Origin: Limnobacter sp. MED105
GTDB lineage: Bacteria > Pseudomonadota > Gammaproteobacteria > Burkholderiales > Burkholderiaceae_B
Assembly (NCBI RefSeq): GCF_000170915.1
Contig: NZ_ABCT01000018.1
Coordinates: forward strand, 1-51,984
Direction of reading: 5' to 3'
Length of the DNA stretch: 51,984 nucleotides
Shown here: piece after piece, positions 28,775 through 37,024 of the stretch
How positions within the stretch are numbered: the first letter of the stretch is position 1
How the letters are laid out: each line of letters begins with the position of its first letter
Notes under the pieces: generated by a model
What the model was told of the DNA's origin: nothing
Database searches by the model: none
What the model saw: only the letters and a program-made list of their open reading frames with translations
Position numbers and translations under genes: made by a program

Positions 28775-29920
28775 ATGTCCGATTTGAGTGATTTGTCCAA
28801 GGTGTCACATGCTGTGACGCAATCAAGCTTGCAGCCTCATGTTTCAACGTATTTTGATGAACATGTTTTAAAGGATGAAATCCAACTACTCTATCGAGAC
28901 GGACCGGGTTACGTCGGCCACACCCATTGGGTGCCCGAGCGAGGCGACTGGAGGTCACTTCCGTGGGAAGGTGACGGTCGCATTCTGGTGAACAACGGCT
29001 CTGAAATCGAGCTTTTGTCCAATGTATGTCGTCACCGCCAAGCCATCATGCTGAAAGGCCATGGCAATTCCAGCAATATTGTTTGTCCGCTTCACCGCTG
29101 GACATACGATTTGAAAGGTGAATTGCTGGGTGCACCCCATTTTGCGCAACAGCCTTGTACCAAGCTGCAGTCGTATCCGCTTCAAAACTGGCGTGGATTG
29201 CTGTTCAATTCCGGACGCAATGTTCTTGAAGACCTGAAGAAGGTACCGTTTCTGGAGGAAATTGATTTCTCTGAGTTCCAGCTGGATTCGGTAAAAACCA
29301 ATGTGCTGCCCTACAACTGGAAAACCTTCATCGAGGTTTATCTGGAGGATTACCACGTTGAGCCCTTTCACCCAGGTCTTGGCCAATTTGTCAGTTGCTC
29401 GGATTTGCAGTGGTATTACGGCGAAAACTGGAGCGTTCAATCCGTGGGCGTGAAAGCTGGCCTGCGCCGCCCGGGTACACCGGTTTACAAGCAGTGGCAC
29501 GAGGCCGTCAAGAAGTTCAGCAACGGTGTAGAGCCCAAATACGGCGCAATCTGGTTTTGTATGTACCCCAACATCATGGTGGAGTGGTACCCGCATGTGC
29601 TGGTCGTTTCAACGCTGCACCCCCAAGGCCCGCAAGAAACCTTAAACGTGGTTGAGTTCTATTACCCCGAAGAAATTCGCCTGTTTGAACGGGAATTCGT
29701 GGAAGCTGAACAGGCTGCCTACATGGAAACCGCTGTTGAAGACGACGAGATTGCCGAACGAATGGATGAAGGCCGACGGGTGCTGATGGAACGCGGAGAA
29801 CACGACGCTGGCCCTTATCAAAGTCCAATGGAGGACGGCATGGCGCACTTTCACGCCTGGTACGGGGCCCAAATGAACCCCACCCACGACCAGTCCGGGA
29901 AACTAAAAAAGACCTTCTAA
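28775..29920 (+). CDS. Rieske non-haem iron oxygenase, alpha subunit-like
   Basis: Predicted hydroxylating or demethylating mono- or dioxygenase. I start it at MSDLSDLSKV (28775), where GGAGGAGG lies upstream, giving 381 residues. The [2Fe-2S] Rieske site is C85-x-H87 with C104-x2-H107 (NVCRHR, VCPLHRW). The mononuclear iron histidines are H194 and H199 in EDYHVEPFH; the third, carboxylate, ligand should lie further on. The residue three before the first iron histidine, normally the bridging aspartate, is Glu191, as recalled for carnitine-oxygenase-type enzymes. No reductase or ferredoxin gene is adjacent, so the electron donor must be elsewhere. Substrate unknown. Confidence 0.88.
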   Translation: MSDLSDLSKVSHAVTQSSLQPHVSTYFDEHVLKDEIQLLYRDGPGYVGHTHWVPERGDWRSLPWEGDGRILVNNGSEIELLSNVCRHRQAIMLKGHGNSSNIVCPLHRWTYDLKGELLGAPHFAQQPCTKLQSYPLQNWRGLLFNSGRNVLEDLKKVPFLEEIDFSEFQLDSVKTNVLPYNWKTFIEVYLEDYHVEPFHPGLGQFVSCSDLQWYYGENWSVQSVGVKAGLRRPGTPVYKQWHEAVKKFSNGVEPKYGAIWFCMYPNIMVEWYPHVLVVSTLHPQGPQETLNVVEFYYPEEIRLFEREFVEAEQAAYMETAVEDDEIAERMDEGRRVLMERGEHDAGPYQSPMEDGMAHFHAWYGAQMNPTHDQSGKLKKTF

Positions 29921-29963
29921 ACGGCAAAACCACGCATCGTCAAAATCAATATCGCGATTTGTA

Positions 29964-30004
29964 TTTTTGTTTAATCTTTTTCTGGTACATTGATTAGACA
30001 AAAA
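29964..30004. promoter_or_regulatory. 13-base inverted repeat in the gntR promoter region (candidate operator)
   Basis: Arms TTTTTGTTTAATC (29964-29976) and GATTAGACAAAAA (29992-30004) match in 12 of 13 positions with a 15-base spacer, in the 105-base gap between the Rieske gene and the GntR gene. A TACATT that could be a -10 box (29986-29991) lies between the arms. The position suggests autoregulation by the GntR protein; this is inference. Confidence 0.6.
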
Positions 30005-30025
30005 TAAAACTCTGGATATATTTAA

Positions 30026-30802
30026 ATGATGCGTGGCTCCAATTCTTTGGACGGGCCCGTTGTACGCAGTGGCGGCCCCGCCTACCAGCAAATCAGTGAA
30101 GTACTGACCCATGAAATTTTCAGGCAAACCTGGAAAGTCGGTGAACCACTGCCCAATGAAAAAAAGCTCTCGGACCGCTTCCAGGTCTCTATTGGAACCA
30201 TACGCCGAGCGATTGAAGCTTTGGAAAAATCGGGACTGGTGACAAAAATGCAGGGTATCGGTACATTCGTCACCGACAAAGCCCTGCCTTCACCAGTTTA
30301 TGACCGGGCAGATCCCTTCAAACTCAATAATCATTGGGCCACCGAGTATGCGGGCACCGAAGTAAAAACCGAGTTGATTAGCCTGGAAAGCATTCGGGCA
30401 GACACCGAAGAATCGCGCGCCCTTGGCATCGCCTTGGGAGATCCGATCTGGTTGATTGAAGTTCGGCACATGCTGCACACCCAACTGATTGCTTACGAAC
30501 AGCTGTGCCTCTCCAAGAGGGTTTTTCCGAAGTTGAGTATCGAGATGCTGCAAAAATCGGCTGGTAACTTGTACCGCTTGGCTTCCGAGGTATTTCAAAT
30601 GCGGATTGGGCAGATGACCGACGAGGTATCGGTGAAGTCGATGGAACCGCGGATTGCGAGCCTGTTCAACAAGATTCCGGATGCACCCAGCCTGCGCGTA
30701 TTTCGCATTACCCACTCAATGGACAACACGCCCATTGAAAAGCGGGAAGTGTGGCTCGATCCGAGCTTCGCGCATTACAAAGCCACACCCGAACTGTCCT
30801 GA
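30026..30802 (+). CDS. GntR-family transcriptional regulator, HutC type (UTRA domain)
   Basis: DNA-binding regulator of 258 residues. The N-terminal winged helix (about 19-85; GGPAYQQISEVLTHEIF, LPNEKKLSDRFQVSIGTIRRAIEALEKSGLV, QGIGTFV) is followed by a UTRA ligand-binding domain (about 110-250), the HutC subfamily layout, which usually senses a small metabolite. A strong inverted repeat lies directly upstream. Candidate targets are itself, the preceding Rieske oxygenase and the following permease. The effector cannot be read. The gene could start at either of two adjacent ATGs. Confidence 0.92.
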   Translation: MMRGSNSLDGPVVRSGGPAYQQISEVLTHEIFRQTWKVGEPLPNEKKLSDRFQVSIGTIRRAIEALEKSGLVTKMQGIGTFVTDKALPSPVYDRADPFKLNNHWATEYAGTEVKTELISLESIRADTEESRALGIALGDPIWLIEVRHMLHTQLIAYEQLCLSKRVFPKLSIEMLQKSAGNLYRLASEVFQMRIGQMTDEVSVKSMEPRIASLFNKIPDAPSLRVFRITHSMDNTPIEKREVWLDPSFAHYKATPELS

Positions 30803-30843
30803 GCAGCCGTCCACACCGGGAAGCCGAGCTACAATCTGCCTCC

Positions 30844-31713
30844 ATGCAAGCACTCTGGATGTTAATGGCCTGCCTGTGTTTCGGCACCATGGGCCTGATG
30901 GTCAAACTCGCGGGCACCCATGCCACTTTGGGTGAAATTGTCTTGTTTCGCGGCGCAGTACCCATGATTGGAATCACCGCTTGGGCTTTGCTTCATGGTC
31001 TGAGCCTGAAAAGCCCGGTTGCATTTCTGCATTTGAAGCGAAATGTTGCGGGAATTATTGCCATGTGGTGCGGCTTTTATGCCACCACACAACTGCCACT
31101 GGCCACGGCCACCACCCTCATGTATACCTCCCCCCTGTTCATCGCCCTGATTCTGTGGCTTTGGTATGGTCAGTCAAGAAACCGCCTGGAACAGTTCGCA
31201 ATTGCAATCGGCTTTTCTGGCGTTATCGCTGTTCTTCAACCTGTGTTTTACGGCGACCAACTACAAATCGCCCTCATAGGCCTGGGTGCTGGTGCAGTGT
31301 CAGCCGTGGCTTATATGCAATTGAAAAGCCTTGGACAAGCACGCGAGCCCGAGTGGCGAACCGTGCTGTACTTCGCAGGCACTGCGACAGTCACGTCGCT
31401 GGTGTACATCATTGGCTTTGGTGAATTTGTAGTGTTCGAGGCTCCAGATGCCAATTGGTCTTTGTTGTGGCTCGTAGCATTGGGATTTTTTGGCGGCGCT
31501 GGCAACCTTGCCTTGACACGCTCATTTGGAAGCGGCTCAACCTGGCTTTCCGCTGCGTTACAATATTGCACGATTCTGGTGTCGACTTTCTTCGGAATTT
31601 TGGTGCTGGGCGACATACCAACCAGCACAACCTGGTTGGGTGTTTTGCTGATTATCGCCTGCGGAGGAATTTCTTCTTATGCCACCCACCAGAGAAAACA
31701 AGCGGGCGGCTAG
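30844..31713 (+). CDS. EamA-family (DMT superfamily) transporter
   Basis: Predicted inner-membrane permease of the drug/metabolite transporter superfamily. Started at MQALWMLMACLCFGTMG (30844), it has 289 residues, about ten hydrophobic helices and the duplicated EamA layout; the first repeat has KLAGTHATLGEIVLFRG and the second FFGGAGNLALTRSFG. Substrates of such proteins range from amino acids and their derivatives to nucleotides and cannot be predicted here. It follows the GntR gene by 41 bases on the same strand and may be co-transcribed. It converges on the ZIP gene with 4 bases between the stops. Confidence 0.88.
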   Translation: MQALWMLMACLCFGTMGLMVKLAGTHATLGEIVLFRGAVPMIGITAWALLHGLSLKSPVAFLHLKRNVAGIIAMWCGFYATTQLPLATATTLMYTSPLFIALILWLWYGQSRNRLEQFAIAIGFSGVIAVLQPVFYGDQLQIALIGLGAGAVSAVAYMQLKSLGQAREPEWRTVLYFAGTATVTSLVYIIGFGEFVVFEAPDANWSLLWLVALGFFGGAGNLALTRSFGSGSTWLSAALQYCTILVSTFFGILVLGDIPTSTTWLGVLLIIACGGISSYATHQRKQAGG

Positions 31714-31717
31714 CTGT

Positions 31718-32503
31718 TCAATGATGGTGATGAAGGATTTCAGCCAATAAGGCCACCAATGCAACGCCTGACCCAATGCATAACAGTTGCACCACACTTT
31801 CCTTAATTTTCACGCGCTGCTGCATTTGAGGGATAAGGTCGGCAACCGCCACATAAATAAAGCTGGCGGCAGCGAACACCAGAGCGTAGGGCAACAACGC
31901 CTGCAATTCAGTGAACAAGGTGTAACCCAAACCCGCACCCAACACTGCAGCCAGACCAGCGACCGACATCAACTGCAAGGCTTTTTTGCGGGCGATACCT
32001 GCATTCACCAGCACCAGATAATCGCCGGTTTGTTGTGGAATTTCATGCAGCACCACACTTAGTGTAGTGACCAAACCCAACTCGAAATCAACCAAAAATG
32101 CACTGGCCACCAACAAGCCATCGGCAAAGTTGTGAATTGAATCGCCCACGACGATCAACAATCCTCCACGACGGGCTTCGCGTTTGTCGAAACCATGGTG
32201 ATGGTCGTGTCCATCATGTTCGTGATGGTGGCTATGGCGAAATATCGAGAACTTTTCCAGCACAAAGAAAAACAACAAACCTGCCAGCAACAAGGCAAAC
32301 AAGTTGTGATGATCCATGCCCTTGTCCAATGCCTCGGGCAACAAATGCAAAAGCGACGCGCCCAACAGCACGCCAGCAGACACGCTGACCATGGGCTCAA
32401 GCGAGCGGGCGATGTGTCGTGCTGTCAACAAGGCAGATGCAAAAATGGCCAAGGCCGTGCCCAAGGCAGCGGCCAGGAGAACAAGCGGTAAACTGGATTG
32501 CAC
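31718..32503 (-). CDS. ZIP-family divalent metal transporter
   Basis: Probable zinc (or other divalent metal) permease of the inner membrane. The 261-residue protein has about eight helices. The metal-binding helices carry GDSIHNFADGLLVA (H124, N125, D128) and LHEIPQQTGDYLVL (H153, E154), the ZIP transport-site signatures. The cytoplasmic loop between helices 3 and 4 is very rich in His and Asp (about 90-103). The protein ends in four histidines (EILHHHH). The gene is 19 bases downstream of the dienelactone-hydrolase-like gene and probably co-transcribed with it. Confidence 0.92.
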   Translation of the reverse strand: MQSSLPLVLLAAALGTALAIFASALLTARHIARSLEPMVSVSAGVLLGASLLHLLPEALDKGMDHHNLFALLLAGLLFFFVLEKFSIFRHSHHHEHDGHDHHHGFDKREARRGGLLIVVGDSIHNFADGLLVASAFLVDFELGLVTTLSVVLHEIPQQTGDYLVLVNAGIARKKALQLMSVAGLAAVLGAGLGYTLFTELQALLPYALVFAAASFIYVAVADLIPQMQQRVKIKESVVQLLCIGSGVALVALLAEILHHHH

Positions 32504-32522
32504 GATTTGGATTGGTCCGAAA

Positions 32523-33428
32523 TTAGATCAGGTTCTTGCCCCGCAAGAACTCAAGGGCCTGATTGTACGCCTGTTTCGCCGCGGCCGAATTGTAGGTGGG
32601 TCGATAATCGGCATGGAAACCATGCTGAGCTTTGTCAAACACGGTGATGCTACTGGCCTTTGCAAATGGATTGGTCTGGGCTGCGGCCAGGGCTTTTCTC
32701 ATTTGATCCACGGTGTCCAGCGGAATCGAGCTGTCTTCTGAACCATACAAACCCAATACCGGAGCCTTCAATTGCGCGGCAACATCCACAGGGTGCACCG
32801 GCGTTAAGTCAGTTTTCGCCCCCACCAAGCGACCATACCAAGCCACCCCGGCTTTCACAGCGGGCTGGTGTGCCGCGTACAACCAGGTAATTCGCCCACC
32901 CCAACAAAACCCAGTGACCGCGAGCTTTTGGAGATCGGCACCCTCTGTGCCTGCAAATTCAACACATTTGTCCAGGTCGGCCATCACCTGTTTGTCGTCC
33001 ATTTTGGCGATGACATTTTCCAGAATGGCGGCCACGGTGGCGTATTGCCCTGGCTCGGAATGGCGAAAGAATATTTCGGGGGCCAAGGCATAGAAACCGG
33101 CTTGGGCAAAACGTCGGCACACATCTTCCAGATAAGCGTGTACCCCAAAAATTTCAGGCACCACCAGAATGATCGGTGCATTCTTTTTGCCTTTGGGGTA
33201 AGCGCGATAAGCAAACATGTCATCGTCGCCTACATCCACAAACACGCGACCTTCCTCAAGGCCATCACTGGGCGTGGTAATCGCTTGAGCCAACACAGGC
33301 GACGCTGCTGCTGCAAAGCCGCCAACCGTGAAACCCTTCAACAAAGTGCGGCGACTCATCGGCAGCTTGCCGCCGCCGGTCAATGCTTCAAGGTGTTCCT
33401 GATTTTCTTTGTTTTTAATTGTGCTCAT
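32523..33428 (-). CDS. Dienelactone hydrolase-like protein with a twin-arginine signal
   Basis: Alpha/beta-hydrolase of the DLH family. From MSTIKNKENQ (33428, GGAG upstream) it has 301 residues. The N-terminus contains SRRTLLKGFTVGGFAAAASP (residues 25-44) with an Ala-rich h-region and a likely cleavage site after VLAQA, that is, a Tat signal, so the mature protein should be periplasmic. The DLH triad is visible: Cys175 in GFCWGGR, Asp232 in GSEDSSIP and His269 in AQHGFHADY; VPEIFGVH has the associated Glu. Classical dienelactone hydrolases of chlorocatechol degradation are cytoplasmic, so the substrate here may differ. It sits between polA (17 bases upstream) and the ZIP gene. Confidence 0.9.
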   Translation of the reverse strand: MSTIKNKENQEHLEALTGGGKLPMSRRTLLKGFTVGGFAAAASPVLAQAITTPSDGLEEGRVFVDVGDDDMFAYRAYPKGKKNAPIILVVPEIFGVHAYLEDVCRRFAQAGFYALAPEIFFRHSEPGQYATVAAILENVIAKMDDKQVMADLDKCVEFAGTEGADLQKLAVTGFCWGGRITWLYAAHQPAVKAGVAWYGRLVGAKTDLTPVHPVDVAAQLKAPVLGLYGSEDSSIPLDTVDQMRKALAAAQTNPFAKASSITVFDKAQHGFHADYRPTYNSAAAKQAYNQALEFLRGKNLI

Positions 33429-33445
33429 CACATGCTCCAGAGAAT

Positions 33446-36229
33446 TCAATGCGCCTCTTCCCAATTATTGCCAACGCCACATCCCACTTCCAGAGGCACT
33501 CGCAGCTTGGCCACTTGGGTCATGATTTCAGGTACGCGCTTCTGAATCAATTCGAGTTCACCCTTGGGTACTTCGAAAATGACTTCGTCGTGTACCTGCA
33601 TGATCATTTTTGAATTGAGTTTTTCTGCCTTCAACCAGGCCGACAATTCCACCATGGCCATCTTGATCAGGTCTGCAGACGTGCCCTGCATGGGCGCGTT
33701 GATCGCAGCCCGTTCCGCGCCCGCCCTGCGTGGGCCATTGGGGCTTTTGATTTCAGGCAGCCACAGCCGGCGCCCAAACACGGTTTGCACAAAGCCGTCT
33801 TCCTTGGCTTGTGCGCGCACATTGTCCATGAACTTCGCAACACCCGGGTAGCGGGCAAAGTACCGGTCAATGTACAACTTGGCCGCCTCTCGGGTAATGC
33901 CCAGGTTACCGGCCAAACCAAACGCGCTCATGCCATAAATAAGACCAAAGTTAATAACCTTGGCTGTGCGACGATGATCAGAGGTAACCTCGTTCAAACC
34001 CACACCAAAAATTTCAGATGCGGTGGCACTGTGAATGTCCAAGCCTTCATTGAAAGCATGGATCAGCGCTTCATCCCCGGAAATATGCGCCATGATGCGC
34101 AACTCGATCTGCGAATAATCAGCCGAGACCAAGACACAGCCAGGCGCCGCGATAAAGGCCTCGCGCACTCGACGACCTTCGGCGGTGCGCACAGGGATGT
34201 TCTGCAAGTTGGGATCATTGCTGGCCAAGCGGCCCGTAACAGCCACCGCCTGCGCATAATTGGTATGCACACGCCCGGTGCGTGCATTCACCATACGCGG
34301 CAATTTGTCGGTGTAGGTGCTTTTCAGTTTGGCCAGTGATCGGTGTTCCAATAACTTGGCAGGCAAAGGATAATCTTCGGCCAGTTTGCTGAGCACTTCT
34401 TCATCGGTCGAGGGCGCACCACTGGCGGTTTTTTTAACGACTGGCAAACCCAATTTGTCGAACAACAATTCGCCAATTTGCTTGGGTGAGTTCAAATTAA
34501 AACTGCCGCCGGCCAATTCGAAAGCCTGTTCTTCAATCAGTTTAAGCTTGTCGGCAATTTCGGCGCTTTGTGCCTCCAGCTTGTCTGAATCAATCAACAC
34601 GCCATTGCGTTCTACTTCAAACAACACCTGTCCGAAAGGCAACTCCACGTCGCGGTACAGCTTGGCAAGTTCTGGCACCTTGTCCAGCTCGGCTTTCAAG
34701 GCGTGGGCGAGGCGCAAGGTAACTTCCGCGTCTTCAGCAGCGTACTTAGTGGCGGTATCAATCGGCACCTGGTCAAAGGTAATTTGGCTGGCACCTTTGC
34801 CGGCCACTTCCTCGTACTTGATGGTGTTGTAGTTCAACCAGCGCAGGGCCAAGGCGTCCATGCCATGCGGCTTGTGTGCTTCCAGAATGTAGCTGGCCAG
34901 CATGGTGTCTTCGAACAAACCCTTGACCCACACATCATGATTGGCCATCACATGTAAGTCGTATTTTGCATTCTGGGCAATTTTGGGCGAATCGGAATCT
35001 TCAAACCAAGGCTTCAGAAACGCCAACACCTCGGCCAGTGGCAGTTGCGGCTCCGCCGTCAAATCCTGGTGCGTCAGTGGAATGTAATAGCCCACGCCCG
35101 GCTTCACTGAGAATGAAAGGCCCACAATGCGGGCATTCATGGGTTCCAGCGAGTCGGTTTCAGTATCAAAAGCAACCGGCGTTTTACTGGCTGCAGCGGC
35201 TTTTAATTCAGCGAGTAGCGAATCAAGCTGTGCTTGTGTTTGTACACAAATGGTTTCGATGGAGTCTACGGCTTGCGTGGGCGCATCAAACAGGCTCATC
35301 GAACTGCCGTCGGGCGGTCCTTCCACTTTCGGCTTGGCTGAAGCGTCATCTTCACCCACACCGCCCAAAGCGCGAAACCAGGTTTTGAATTCAAACCGTT
35401 GAAATAAATCCTTGAGCGCGTCTTTGTTTTCCGGATTGGCCTTTAGCTGTTCCTCAATGTGGCGGCGCAGCTCAAACTCGCAATCTGTTTTAATGGTGAC
35501 CAGAGATTTGCCTGTGGGCAACCAGTCCAGGGCCTTTTGCAGGTTCTCCCCCACTTTGCCGCCAATTTTGTCGGCATTGGCCACCACGCCATCCAGCGTC
35601 TTGTACTCAGCCAGCCACTTTGCAGCGGTTTTAGGTCCCACTTTTTCTACACCTGGCACGTTGTCAACCGTGTCGCCCACCAGGGTCAGGTAATCCACAA
35701 TCTGCTCGGGATACACGCCAAACTTTTCAAACACCGAGTCCCGGGTCATGACTGCGTTTTTCATGGTGTCGACCAGTCGAACCTTGTCGTTCACCAATTG
35801 CGCCATGTCTTTGTCGCCAGTGGACACAATCACCTCATCGAAACCCTGCTCCAGCGCCACTTGCGCCAGGGTGCCAATGACATCGTCCGCCTCAATGCCG
35901 GGCTCCATCACAATGGGCCAGCCCATGGCACGGGTTACTTCGTGAATGTGGGGGATTTGCGCAGCCAGGTCCTCGGGCATGCTGGCCCGGTTCGCTTTGT
36001 ATTCCGGGTAAATGTCGTCGCGAAAGGTTTTGCCCGGCGCATCGAACACACAGGCGATACAATTGGAAGTGATATCGTCAGTGTTGTAATCTGCACGCAG
36101 GCGTCGAAGCATGTTGACCATGCCATAAATGGCCCCAGTGGGCTCGCCTGCGCGGTTTCGCAAATCGGGCATGGCATGAAAGGCACGGTACAGGTAGCTC
36201 GACCCATCAACCAGGAGTAATCGCTTCAT
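33446..36229 (-). CDS. polA: DNA polymerase I (PolA)
   Basis: Repair and Okazaki-fragment-processing polymerase. Starting at MKRLLLVDGSSYLYRAF (36229) it has 927 residues. The 5'-3' exonuclease domain (about 1-300) is followed by a 3'-5' exonuclease domain whose DxE motif is intact (AFDTETDSLE near residue 355), so proofreading is expected. The polymerase domain has motif A DYSQIELRIMAHIS (near 703), motif B RRTAKVINFGLIYGMSAFG and motif C MQVHDEVIFEV (near 878). The start codon is directly next to the divergent LOG-family gene's start codon, with no spacer. It appears to lead a minus-strand run into the DLH and ZIP genes. Confidence 0.98.
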   Translation of the reverse strand: MKRLLLVDGSSYLYRAFHAMPDLRNRAGEPTGAIYGMVNMLRRLRADYNTDDITSNCIACVFDAPGKTFRDDIYPEYKANRASMPEDLAAQIPHIHEVTRAMGWPIVMEPGIEADDVIGTLAQVALEQGFDEVIVSTGDKDMAQLVNDKVRLVDTMKNAVMTRDSVFEKFGVYPEQIVDYLTLVGDTVDNVPGVEKVGPKTAAKWLAEYKTLDGVVANADKIGGKVGENLQKALDWLPTGKSLVTIKTDCEFELRRHIEEQLKANPENKDALKDLFQRFEFKTWFRALGGVGEDDASAKPKVEGPPDGSSMSLFDAPTQAVDSIETICVQTQAQLDSLLAELKAAAASKTPVAFDTETDSLEPMNARIVGLSFSVKPGVGYYIPLTHQDLTAEPQLPLAEVLAFLKPWFEDSDSPKIAQNAKYDLHVMANHDVWVKGLFEDTMLASYILEAHKPHGMDALALRWLNYNTIKYEEVAGKGASQITFDQVPIDTATKYAAEDAEVTLRLAHALKAELDKVPELAKLYRDVELPFGQVLFEVERNGVLIDSDKLEAQSAEIADKLKLIEEQAFELAGGSFNLNSPKQIGELLFDKLGLPVVKKTASGAPSTDEEVLSKLAEDYPLPAKLLEHRSLAKLKSTYTDKLPRMVNARTGRVHTNYAQAVAVTGRLASNDPNLQNIPVRTAEGRRVREAFIAAPGCVLVSADYSQIELRIMAHISGDEALIHAFNEGLDIHSATASEIFGVGLNEVTSDHRRTAKVINFGLIYGMSAFGLAGNLGITREAAKLYIDRYFARYPGVAKFMDNVRAQAKEDGFVQTVFGRRLWLPEIKSPNGPRRAGAERAAINAPMQGTSADLIKMAMVELSAWLKAEKLNSKMIMQVHDEVIFEVPKGELELIQKRVPEIMTQVAKLRVPLEVGCGVGNNWEEAH

Positions 36230-36967
36230 ATGACAACCAAAAATAAGAATATTCCGACATTGCGCCACCTTCCCTCCAAAGAACAATCCACCGCAGTGAA
36301 GGCCAGGGAGTCGTGGCATGTGTTGGGAATTATGGCAGAGTTCATTGAGGCGACCGAGAAGCTGTCGGCAATTCGCCCTTCAGTCTCCATTTTTGGCAGC
36401 GCGAGAACCCCGGTAGATCACCCCTATTACACGCTCACTGAGAATATTGCCAGGGCACTGTCTGACTCCGGATTTGCTGTTATTAGCGGTGGCGGGCCTG
36501 GCATCATGGAGGCCGCCAACAAAGGCGCGCATGCGGGTGAATCACCCAGCGTCGGTTTGAATATCGAACTGCCGTTCGAGCAAAGCGGCAATGCCTATCA
36601 GGATATTTCACTCACATTTCGCCACTTCTTTGCACGCAAAGTGGCATTTGCGAAGTATGCCAGTGCCTATGTGGTGATGCCTGGTGGCTTTGGCACCCTC
36701 GATGAAATGTTCGAGGCACTCACGCTGATTCAAACCAACAAAGGCAGACGTATTCCCATTATTTTGGTGGGCTCCAAGTTCTGGGCGGGTCTGATTGATT
36801 GGGTAAAAAGCCATTTGCTGGGCGAGGGAATGATCAGCCCGGGAGACATGGACCTGTTTGAGGTGGTTGAAACACCAGAGGAGGTGTTGAAATGCATATT
36901 CCACTTCTACGAGAAACGCACCTTCAATCCATCAGACAGTGAAACAGAGAAGCTGTTGGACTTATAA
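36230..36967 (+). CDS. LOG-family (TIGR00730-type) Rossmann-fold protein
   Basis: Lysine-decarboxylase-like family whose characterised members are nucleotide 5'-monophosphate phosphoribohydrolases (as in cytokinin activation, and PpnN-like nucleotide hydrolases). The 245-residue protein has SIFGSART, ISGGGPGIMEAANKGA (86-101) and the hallmark PGGFGTLDE (151-159). The extended N-terminus (KARESWHVLGIMAEFIEATE) is conserved in betaproteobacterial homologues, supporting the ATG at 36230 over an internal start. An AGGAG lies 12 bases upstream inside the polA coding region. The physiological substrate is unknown. Confidence 0.9.
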   Translation: MTTKNKNIPTLRHLPSKEQSTAVKARESWHVLGIMAEFIEATEKLSAIRPSVSIFGSARTPVDHPYYTLTENIARALSDSGFAVISGGGPGIMEAANKGAHAGESPSVGLNIELPFEQSGNAYQDISLTFRHFFARKVAFAKYASAYVVMPGGFGTLDEMFEALTLIQTNKGRRIPIILVGSKFWAGLIDWVKSHLLGEGMISPGDMDLFEVVETPEEVLKCIFHFYEKRTFNPSDSETEKLLDL

Positions 36968-36970
36968 AGC

Positions 36971-37010
36971 AGGGTCAAACACAGGTAAAATCCGGGGTGC
37001 TCATGACCCT
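36971..37010 (+). promoter_or_regulatory. Inverted repeat around a -10-like box before thrB
   Basis: AGGGTCA (36971-36977) and TGACCCT (37004-37010) form a perfect 7-bp inverted repeat with a 26-base spacer holding TAAAAT (36986-36991). The second arm ends 14 bases before the thrB ATG. No -35 matches well. It may be an operator or a leader structure. Confidence 0.4.
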
Positions 37011-37024
37011 ACTCAGGACTTTGA

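Noticed and set aside
35459-36220. 253-codon plus-strand frame opposite the 5' end of polA
   Set aside because: Antisense to the 5'-3' exonuclease domain of PolA; His/Gln-rich composition typical of a shadow frame.
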